Shown piece after piece: positions 1-5,188 of a DNA stretch of 5,855 bases. The notes under the pieces are model-generated. The model saw only the letters and a program-made list of their open reading frames with translations, did not search any database and was not told the origin of the DNA. Position 1 is the stretch's first letter. Every line of letters begins with the position of its first letter. The DNA is from CAVXFS01 sp049582805 (GTDB lineage: Bacteria; Pseudomonadota; Gammaproteobacteria; Burkholderiales; Gallionellaceae). The stretch spans positions 1-5,855 of the forward strand of contig JBAUUR010000034.1 in the NCBI GenBank assembly GCA_049582805.1, given 5' to 3'. A program made the position numbers and the translations under genes.

Positions 1-32
1 CCACCGACTGTTTTGTATACTATGGCTTTCAT
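1..32 (-). CDS. 5' end of a probable medium-chain dehydrogenase/quinone oxidoreductase (partial, runs off the window)
   Basis: Only ten complete codons are visible, reading MKAIVYKTVG on the minus strand from an ATG at 32. This opening is very typical of the medium-chain dehydrogenase/reductase superfamily (zinc alcohol dehydrogenases, quinone oxidoreductases), which begin with MKA(I/V)V-type first strands; that is family knowledge, not proof. The ATG lies only 5 nt past the TAA of the isocyanide-synthase-like gene, on the same strand, so it would be the third gene of the operon. No clear Shine-Dalgarno sequence precedes it, which fits translational coupling to the gene before. If real, it would supply an oxidoreductase to the cassette. 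Ten residues cannot exclude chance. Confidence 0.42.
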   Translation of the reverse strand, partial: MKAIVYKTVG

Positions 33-37
33 ATGAT

Positions 38-1492
38 TTACGTTTCGTGTGATTTAGGTACCAAATAAAAACACCCTTTATGTACATCTCTACCTCTACA
101 GATTACCTCAGAATGTCCTTCTTGGGCAATCTGGAATAACGGTTTGCATTGTAGACTATCCATTGTCATGCTGTTTTCTTCAGTAACAAGACATCTTCCA
201 TTCCACGGATACACATCGCCGCTGCATCCCGGCGCAGCGATCTGGCCCGGCTTCGGATGTACCGTTGCTCTGAGTGCTCTTGGCAACGTCTGAGCCAGGC
301 CATTCGAATAGCGACCCATTTTCAAATTGAATGCTAGATAACCAAACGCTGCGGCTTCTGCTCTATAATCTACCTCCGCAGCGACGCTTTGCACGGTGTT
401 CGATGGAGACAGCATTTCGTCCTCGCCGTTTAGTATATGCCAGAGTTGCTCCACTGGAATACTTTCCTTAGCCAAATATTCTTTACTATTCAAATTCCAT
501 TTCATTCCCCGCTTAAGTGTCAATACTGCCTTCCTAAGCACGTCTTCGTCTCCAGTCCCAGTCATGTCTTTTAGCCGTTTTGAAAGATCATCGCACCGTT
601 TCCAAAATGTGCTGTTATTGTTTTCAGGTTTTACTAATTTGGATATAATATCTTCGAAATCGATTATTTGAATCGTCTGTTGAAGATTCAAGCGGTTGCG
701 CCATCTGCGCAACTCTTCTCTGTATCCTGCTGCCTCGGCGGCCTGTACCCCGAACAATTGTGAATACACCATTCCGTCACACACAATCACCCATTGCACC
801 CCAAACGCATAAATCTGGTATAGAGCAAGAGCAATGGCGTGAAGCCGTATTAGCATAGCCACTTCACTGAGATCAATTGAATGTGCCGGTAAGTCATTCC
901 TAAATGGATTTTGATCCTTAAATGGGAAACTGGGCAAAACGATCTGTATTGGTTCTTTGCGCGAAATACGGTCAGTCACAGCGGCATCAAATTCACTGCT
1001 TAGGAACTTTGCATTTCGTTTTTTCCCCAATTGTTGGTCCGAAAGGATTAAACGAATTCGTTCTCCCTCTGACTTGTCCCTAGCACTTATCACATGATCA
1101 TAAGCTCCTGAGTAAATTGATGACTCGCATACTTTTAGATACTTCCAAACTACATCTTCGATTCGGCTATGGGTTCCCATTTCGATTCGTGGCAATCCTT
1201 TCAAATCACCACGACCGGATGGGTTTTTGTATTCCCCTTGGATAAGGCTGATTGCGTCATCGCGTAACTCGTCATCACCTGGAATCTTGTCCGCATTCAA
1301 TTGAACGCTTTTCGTCCACTTGGTCGGTAAATGGAACATTGCGTTGTCAAAATCATAAGCAAGGGACTTCTCAGGTCGCAACGACACATTGAGTCTGTCT
1401 GCGAACAACTCTTCGAACTGAGTCAGCGTTTGCACAATACTCTCAACTGCGAACACGCGATGTGGGGCGTAGGTCTCCCAATCGAATGTCAC
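38..1492 (-). CDS. DIT1/PvcA-family isocyanide (isonitrile) synthase-like protein
   Basis: A 484-aa soluble protein. The central and C-terminal parts carry the family pattern of isonitrile synthases (PvcA, DIT1): LPSFPFKDQNP at 186-196 (family: LPaFPfKSpNp), a helix plus strand ending VCDGMVYSQLFGV at 237-249 (family: cSDGrVFsDl.GV), YREEL at 257-261, LRATVHPKPGQ at 407-417 and PWNG at 429-432. Known members convert the amino group of L-Tyr or L-Trp to an isonitrile using ribulose 5-phosphate. Oddities are that the usual arginine of SDGR is Met here, the S before DG is Cys, and the protein is much longer than PvcA (about 330 aa), with roughly 110 N-terminal residues I do not recognise and a long insert around 285-375. 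Substrate is therefore unknown and may not be Tyr/Trp. The GTG start at 1492 has GAGG seven nt upstream and overlaps the upstream aaRS-like gene by 50 nt. A GTG at 1435, 7 nt after the upstream stop, is the alternative start. No signal peptide or membrane segment. Confidence 0.8.
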   Translation of the reverse strand: MTFDWETYAPHRVFAVESIVQTLTQFEELFADRLNVSLRPEKSLAYDFDNAMFHLPTKWTKSVQLNADKIPGDDELRDDAISLIQGEYKNPSGRGDLKGLPRIEMGTHSRIEDVVWKYLKVCESSIYSGAYDHVISARDKSEGERIRLILSDQQLGKKRNAKFLSSEFDAAVTDRISRKEPIQIVLPSFPFKDQNPFRNDLPAHSIDLSEVAMLIRLHAIALALYQIYAFGVQWVIVCDGMVYSQLFGVQAAEAAGYREELRRWRNRLNLQQTIQIIDFEDIISKLVKPENNNSTFWKRCDDLSKRLKDMTGTGDEDVLRKAVLTLKRGMKWNLNSKEYLAKESIPVEQLWHILNGEDEMLSPSNTVQSVAAEVDYRAEAAAFGYLAFNLKMGRYSNGLAQTLPRALRATVHPKPGQIAAPGCSGDVYPWNGRCLVTEENSMTMDSLQCKPLFQIAQEGHSEVICRGRDVHKGCFYLVPKSHET

Positions 1493-2528
1493 GAATCAGC
1501 CTCACCATTCTCTCCAAATGAATTGTGAGACGTGATATGGTTAATGTCTCTGCTTCTTCTGCATGACCTTCAGCCAGTGATACTCCCGGTGGATACAGAA
1601 TCCGAAAGAGTTTGGACGTGGTGCCTCCTGAGGTAGGTACGTTGCATATTTCAATAGCCGGCTGTTGGTAAGTTTGTGGCGGACCAAGTAATGATAGATT
1701 AACTCTTAGCCATCCTGCCTTTTGTAGATGTTCTCGGGAAGAGTCAGGCAGAGTGCTGGGATCATCTAGGATGAATCTAACAGCCGCCTCGGCTTCATGT
1801 AATAATAAATCGAAGTCAGTATTGAGAGCTACTGCACATAAAACCAATGTTTCGGCGCTTGTATAGCCGTCTCTGTTCGCCGAAGAAAAACAACGGCTGA
1901 TCCCAAACACTTTTTCACGGCCAGCAACCAAGCAAGCTTCCAGTAACTGTGGGATTGGTGACGTAGATAATATTTCAAACAGACCGAACCCAGTATACTC
2001 AACGCGCAGTGGGTCAATTCCAGGAAACTGCTGGCCCAAATCCGGCGAAATATATCTTGGTTCAAACTCCTCATAATTATTTTTATAAAAGAAATCGGTC
2101 GCACGTCTGCGTAGTCGCGCCATGAAGAATTGAGCCGTTAATAAGTTCTCACTCAGCCATTCGACATTTTCTCTGTTTTCTGTAATCGGATTGCCAAGGA
2201 TAACAACGCTCTTAACAAAAACGGCTGTTTTCTTCTCCGAGGTTTCCGCCAAATCACCAATTATCATTACCGGTGTGAGCGCACGTAGTTTCTCAACCAC
2301 TTGCCAAACGCTGGGTAAATTCTGCTTTCTGAAGAAAAGCTGCACTGTTGCCGTCACATCACGAATGCTCGCAAAACGATATTCTTCACGTCCCCATACT
2401 TTGAGAACCAAGCCACGCAAATGACACCTAATAATAGAGCGAGATCCAGATTCGCGCAAGACCAATGCATCTCTTATGTAAAAACGTTCTAAAACGTCGG
2501 CGGATGATTCATCGGACACTGTAGTCAT
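1443..2528 (-). CDS. Class II aminoacyl-tRNA-synthetase-like protein (Asp/Asn/Lys-RS type paralogue)
   Basis: A 361-aa protein with the layout of class IIb synthetases but shorter (true AsnRS/AspRS are usually 430-590 aa). Residues about 30-112 look like the N-terminal OB fold (a SIIRCHLRGLVL strand, then VWQVVEKLRALTPVMIIGDL and VKSVVILG). Residues 135-163 resemble motif 1 (R..ATDFFYKNNYEEFEPRYISPD, with the proline). Residues 183-216 follow the AsnRS strand/helix 'yLtqSpQLy.e....G..kVfeigpvFRAE' as ILSTSPIPQLLEACLVAG...VFGISRCFSS, but the motif 2 FRAE is FSSA, so the ATP-contacting arginine is missing. The C terminus has a motif 3-like IHLERMVRLIRDIR (335-348; ER retained) ending soon after, as in the family. 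Hence it is probably full length, related to tRNA synthetases, but not a housekeeping one. It may activate or bind an amino acid or nucleotide, or be a non-catalytic partner. It overlaps the isocyanide-synthase-like gene by 50 nt. The ATG at 2528 has no Shine-Dalgarno sequence; see the leader ORF at 2544-2621. Confidence 0.72.
   Translation of the reverse strand: MTTVSDESSADVLERFYIRDALVLRESGSRSIIRCHLRGLVLKVWGREEYRFASIRDVTATVQLFFRKQNLPSVWQVVEKLRALTPVMIIGDLAETSEKKTAVFVKSVVILGNPITENRENVEWLSENLLTAQFFMARLRRRATDFFYKNNYEEFEPRYISPDLGQQFPGIDPLRVEYTGFGLFEILSTSPIPQLLEACLVAGREKVFGISRCFSSANRDGYTSAETLVLCAVALNTDFDLLLHEAEAAVRFILDDPSTLPDSSREHLQKAGWLRVNLSLLGPPQTYQQPAIEICNVPTSGGTTSKLFRILYPPGVSLAEGHAEEAETLTISRLTIHLERMVRLIRDIRLGDLRPTSRVRS
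1500..1503 (-). promoter_or_regulatory. Ribosome-binding site deciding the GTG start at 1492
   Basis: On the minus strand GAGG (within GGTGAGG) lies 7 nt before the GTG at 1492, inside the 3' end of the aaRS-like gene. It favours the long, overlapping start of the isocyanide-synthase-like protein over the GTG at 1435, which has only a weak GAGAG in front of it. Confidence 0.45.
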
Positions 2529-2543
2529 ATCGTGTGAAGAGAG

Positions 2544-2621
2544 TTATACAAAGTTAAGAATGCTAAGGCTTATTCGCGTTTCAGCATTTTTATCCCGTAT
2601 TCCCTTGCGGGGCAGGCTCAT
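2544..2621 (-). CDS. 25-codon leader ORF or interrupted N-terminal extension of the aaRS-like gene
   Basis: ATG at 2621 to TAA at 2544-2546, encoding a basic 25-residue peptide beginning MSLPRKGIRDKNAE and ending SILNFV. It has the strongest Shine-Dalgarno sequence seen in the window (AAGGAG, 6 nt spacer). It is in the same frame as the 361-aa gene: after the TAA, five sense codons lead directly to the ATG at 2528, which has no ribosome site of its own. Three readings are possible: a leader peptide driving coupled translation; a former N-terminal extension cut by a nonsense change or sequencing error; or a chance ORF whose 'RBS' is merely promoter spacer. I do not recognise the peptide. Confidence 0.35.
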   Translation of the reverse strand: MSLPRKGIRDKNAETRISLSILNFV

Positions 2622-2651
2622 TTTATACTCCTTCCGCCGTATTACAAGCAA
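2622..2651 (-). promoter_or_regulatory. Possible sigma-70-type promoter of the left operon
   Basis: On the minus strand TTGCTT (2646-2651) and TATAAA (2622-2627) are 18 nt apart, a fair match to -35 and -10 boxes, located about 95 nt ahead of the aaRS-like gene. If this is the promoter, transcription would start inside the 25-codon ORF, so its Shine-Dalgarno sequence would not be in the mRNA. The promoter and leader-ORF interpretations compete. Eye match only. Confidence 0.3.
2628..2633 (-). promoter_or_regulatory. Strong Shine-Dalgarno sequence of the 25-codon ORF
   Basis: AAGGAG on the minus strand, followed by TATAAA and then the ATG at 2621, giving a 6-nt spacer. Other starts in this window have weak sites or none, which makes this one stand out. 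Confidence 0.45.
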
Positions 2652-2679
2652 AAAAACTGCGCGTTCCGAAATGCGAACG
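2650..2679 (-). terminator. Possible weak intrinsic terminator of the PEGA gene
   Basis: Downstream of the PEGA gene's stop, the minus strand has CGTTC (2675-2679) and GAACG (2662-2666) as a 5-bp stem with an 8-nt loop, followed after 5 nt by seven T residues (2650-2656). The stem is short and the T run is set apart from it, so this would be a weak terminator at best. It would separate the GC-rich PEGA gene from the operon to its left. Confidence 0.3.
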
Positions 2680-2725
2680 ATACTTTTTGTCGTCCTCGTA
2701 GAATCTTTTGCCAGTTGCCACGATT

Positions 2726-4393
2726 TTATTTAGGGATGGCAGCCTGAATCGTCGAAGCTTGCTCAATCCCCTGTCGAATCCGCTCTGTCACTATTTGCAC
2801 ACCTTCCTGTACCCGCGCTAAAAGGAGATCGTTCATTTGCATCCGGCTTGGACTGACGGCTATCAACTGTTTGTTATCGTGGTAATTGAGCAATCCGTTG
2901 CTGGTCACGGTATGTTGAACCTGATATTCCAACACCTTGAACCAAATCTGTGTTTCGTCGTCCTTAGCCCGGCCAACCACCAACAGACAGTCGCGCTCCG
3001 TGCCACCCAGGATACCCAGTGAAAAAGTGTGTCGCCCTACCACTACGTAGGTTTCCGGTTCGGGCAAGTTATCTTGCCTAATTTCAAATGCCCCCGGCGA
3101 ATTAGTCAGGGCACCGACAATGGCCTCGGCCACCGCCGCAGCCGGTTTGCTGGTTGTGAGTTCATGTGCTTCAAATAGATTTGCGTCCCGATAGTCTGCG
3201 CACAGACTGTCAAACGCGCGCTTTGACCGCGTCAGCCTTTCCACCCGTTGCCGCTCTGCATTCAAATGCTTATTGGCCTCGTTTTGCACCGTAAGTGCGT
3301 CAGCATCGTCAGGCTTGGCGTTCAATGCGGCGCCCGCTGCCTGAACCGCCCCTTCATAATTCGACGCCGCCAGATAGACCCTCGCCTCTTGCATAGCGGA
3401 CACATAACCTATGCTGACTAAATTCGTGCCGTAGGAGTTCGTTTGATCGGCGGTAATGTCCAGCGCGACCGATACCGGCTGATAGCCAGACAGTGACAGA
3501 TTGAACTGCGCAGTTTGCGGGGTTATGTCCGGCAACAACAACGGCGTTTGTCCCAAGTAATCGCCTTCCGACGTGTGAACATCTGCGCCGGGCGGCGCTG
3601 TTTCCAACTGCGCTGCGCCCAATACAAATTGAATCGGCATTTCATTCGTTACGCCCGCTTCAATAACAGCGGATTCCTGCGTTTGCCGGTTGTGGTATCC
3701 GATGGTGAGCCGATAGCTGCTAGTCGGCAACTCAACCACAGTGGCAGGCAGATTGCCGCTGTCCACAAATTGTCCGTTGTCGGATTCCAAGCGGTACGTT
3801 GCATCGTCTTTGTTGCAGGTCAGGTGCAATGCTCCAAATCGCGGCACGAAAACGCAAGATGCGGTCAGGTTCGCAAACACAATTGGATTCTGCGATTGCG
3901 ACCAGTGCGGATATTCGGCCCGGACAACGTATTGATCGGTCGGTACCGTCAGGTTGATGCCAGCAGTGTTGTAAAGGTTTGTTGAGAATTCCGGCCCGAC
4001 AATGCTGATTGTGGACGCAGGCGGCGTGGCTTTCACATTCAATGTTCCGGTGCTCCGTTTCAGTTTGATTTCGCCCAAATCATGCTGGCCATACCAGATA
4101 CAGAGATTTGTTGAGAAAGATTCTGCCTCGGGATTGGTTATCACCAGCCGATGTGAACCAATGGAAATGCGTTCCCCGCTTTCAAAGGGTTGTCCGTCCA
4201 GTTGGACCTGCGCCCCGGTAAACAACCACTGGCCTGACATGGAAACTATGAATTGCAACCGGGTCTGTTCGCTCAACCGTTGATGAGTTCGGATGCCAAA
4301 GAGCACCAAGACTAGCAGCATCCACCACAACAAGGGACGCAGGCCGCGGACCCATCCGCGTGGTTGATTATCTGAAGGGGTGGGGACACCCAT
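2726..4393 (-). CDS. Membrane-anchored PEGA-repeat protein with TPR-like segment
   Basis: A 555-aa protein. Residues 19-34 form one hydrophobic segment (LRPLLWWMLLVLVLFGIRT) after a short basic N terminus, consistent with an N-in membrane anchor and the rest outside the cytoplasm. It is followed by about four PEGA-type beta repeats: roughly 55-112 (aqVqLDGqpf..G..i.iG.HrLvI), 115-182, 187-256 (..sGnLPAtVvELPtssYrLtIgY) and 258-326 (ppGAdV....G..LGqTPLlL...LSGYqPvsV.L.I). Residues 331-385 look like a TPR pair (A..YLAASNYEGAVQAAGAALNAKPDDADA), and about 386-555 is a C-terminal region I do not recognise. PEGA domains are thought to be surface-layer or cell-envelope beta domains, often joined to Ser/Thr kinases; no kinase is present here. 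The ATG at 4393 is the first start and directly precedes the anchor; no Shine-Dalgarno is seen. It is divergent from the membrane-protein/ATPase pair, sharing a short promoter region with it. Confidence 0.8.
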   Translation of the reverse strand: MGVPTPSDNQPRGWVRGLRPLLWWMLLVLVLFGIRTHQRLSEQTRLQFIVSMSGQWLFTGAQVQLDGQPFESGERISIGSHRLVITNPEAESFSTNLCIWYGQHDLGEIKLKRSTGTLNVKATPPASTISIVGPEFSTNLYNTAGINLTVPTDQYVVRAEYPHWSQSQNPIVFANLTASCVFVPRFGALHLTCNKDDATYRLESDNGQFVDSGNLPATVVELPTSSYRLTIGYHNRQTQESAVIEAGVTNEMPIQFVLGAAQLETAPPGADVHTSEGDYLGQTPLLLPDITPQTAQFNLSLSGYQPVSVALDITADQTNSYGTNLVSIGYVSAMQEARVYLAASNYEGAVQAAGAALNAKPDDADALTVQNEANKHLNAERQRVERLTRSKRAFDSLCADYRDANLFEAHELTTSKPAAAVAEAIVGALTNSPGAFEIRQDNLPEPETYVVVGRHTFSLGILGGTERDCLLVVGRAKDDETQIWFKVLEYQVQHTVTSNGLLNYHDNKQLIAVSPSRMQMNDLLLARVQEGVQIVTERIRQGIEQASTIQAAIPK

Positions 4394-4470
4394 GGCAGTT
4401 ATGATTTTTGAAACTCGCTTTTCTGTTGACCAACCCGAAGCAACCCCGGCATGATTAGTTAATCTTGCGT
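4394..4470. promoter_or_regulatory. Short divergent intergenic region between the PEGA and membrane-protein genes
   Basis: Only 77 bp separate the two divergent start codons, so both promoters must lie here or overlap. A 10-bp near-palindrome GTTGACCAAC (4425-4434) sits in the middle, overlapping the best plus-strand -35 candidate, and could be an operator. I could not place a convincing minus-strand promoter. Confidence 0.4.
4426..4455 (+). promoter_or_regulatory. Possible promoter of the membrane-protein/ATPase operon
   Basis: TTGACC (4426-4431) and CATGAT (4450-4455), 18 nt apart, resemble -35 and -10 boxes. The expected transcript start near 4462 would leave an almost leaderless mRNA for the ATG at 4471, which fits the absence of a Shine-Dalgarno sequence there. 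Eye match only. Confidence 0.3.
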
Positions 4471-5178
4471 ATGGTCATCTTTGGGTTCAAGCCAAAAAAC
4501 GACGAAGTTTTAGATCATTGGATTTCCTTTGCCGACGGATTCAGCCTGCCGCCGCAGGAATTTTATGCCACCGTCAAAAAAGAACTGGATGCGCGGAAAA
4601 TTCCCAGCATGGAAATGTCGGATGTCGAATACGCCGAAGGCGGATTGCTTTCCGATAGACGTCTTTACTTGAGAATGATCCGTGAACGGCTGGCGTTTGA
4701 CCTCTGCGCTTCTCCCTTCGGCACCAGCTATTTCTTCTCCTGCCGCACCGTCCATTCACCGCCCGCACTGCGGCTTTGGCACATCGTCGCCGCGCTGGTG
4801 TTCTTTTACCTCGTCTATGCCCTCTTGCTCAAATACCTGGGTTTCTTGTTTGCCATCATTGCCCTGGTCGCCCTCTTGATTGCCATCGTCGAAATGTTCC
4901 GCAACGCTGTGAGTATGGGCCTGAATGATTTGGACAGCGCGCTCATGAAAATCCCCGTCCTTGGCCCGATCTACGAAAACTGGTTTCGCAAAGAGACCTA
5001 TTACCGGCTGGACGCGCGGTTGGCGTACCTGAACATTGTGCTCGCCATCGTCAAAGGAGTCGCTGAGGAGTTCACCGGCGCCAAGGGAATCAAGCTGGTG
5101 CGGCAATATGAACGCGCCCCGATTTTCGGCGACCTTTACAAGCCGATCCCTCCGCGTAAACCCGAGCAGGAAAAATAA
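4471..5178 (+). CDS. Conserved two-helix membrane protein, partner of the downstream TraG/HerA-like gene
   Basis: A 235-aa protein from the ATG at 4471 (a TTG two codons upstream at 4465 is possible; a TAG at 4456 blocks anything longer). Counting from the ATG, a cytosolic N-terminal domain of about 100 residues contains VEYAEGGLLSDRRLYLRMIRE and FDLCASPFGTSYFFSCR (about 76-92). I remember this FDICAAPFGTgFFfSwR-type signature from an uncharacterised family repeatedly found beside TraG/VirD4-like ATPase genes; this is memory, not a search. Two adjacent hydrophobic helices follow (about 101-120 and 123-143), making a hairpin. A C-terminal region then carries YYRLDARLAYLNIVLAIVKG and GAKGIKLV motifs, with a proline/lysine-rich tail. 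No enzymatic residues are evident. It is 10 nt upstream of the next gene on the same strand, so the two are probably co-expressed, and it may anchor that ATPase to the membrane. Function unknown. Confidence 0.75.
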   Translation: MVIFGFKPKNDEVLDHWISFADGFSLPPQEFYATVKKELDARKIPSMEMSDVEYAEGGLLSDRRLYLRMIRERLAFDLCASPFGTSYFFSCRTVHSPPALRLWHIVAALVFFYLVYALLLKYLGFLFAIIALVALLIAIVEMFRNAVSMGLNDLDSALMKIPVLGPIYENWFRKETYYRLDARLAYLNIVLAIVKGVAEEFTGAKGIKLVRQYERAPIFGDLYKPIPPRKPEQEK

Positions 5179-5188
5179 GGCATGAGAC

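Noticed and set aside
1829..2104. 91-codon minus-strand frame overlapping the aaRS-like gene
   Set aside because: It lies wholly within the aaRS-like gene in another frame on the same strand, across the motif 1-2 region; no start signal or motif.
1443..2528. Housekeeping asparaginyl- or aspartyl-tRNA synthetase
   Set aside because: Too short, with the motif 2 FRAE replaced and the core strongly divergent; best seen as a paralogue.
3515..3985. 156-codon plus-strand open frame inside the PEGA gene
   Set aside because: It is antisense to a gene with clear domain structure. Its translation is rich in Arg/Cys/Gln with no recognisable motif, as expected of a shadow frame.
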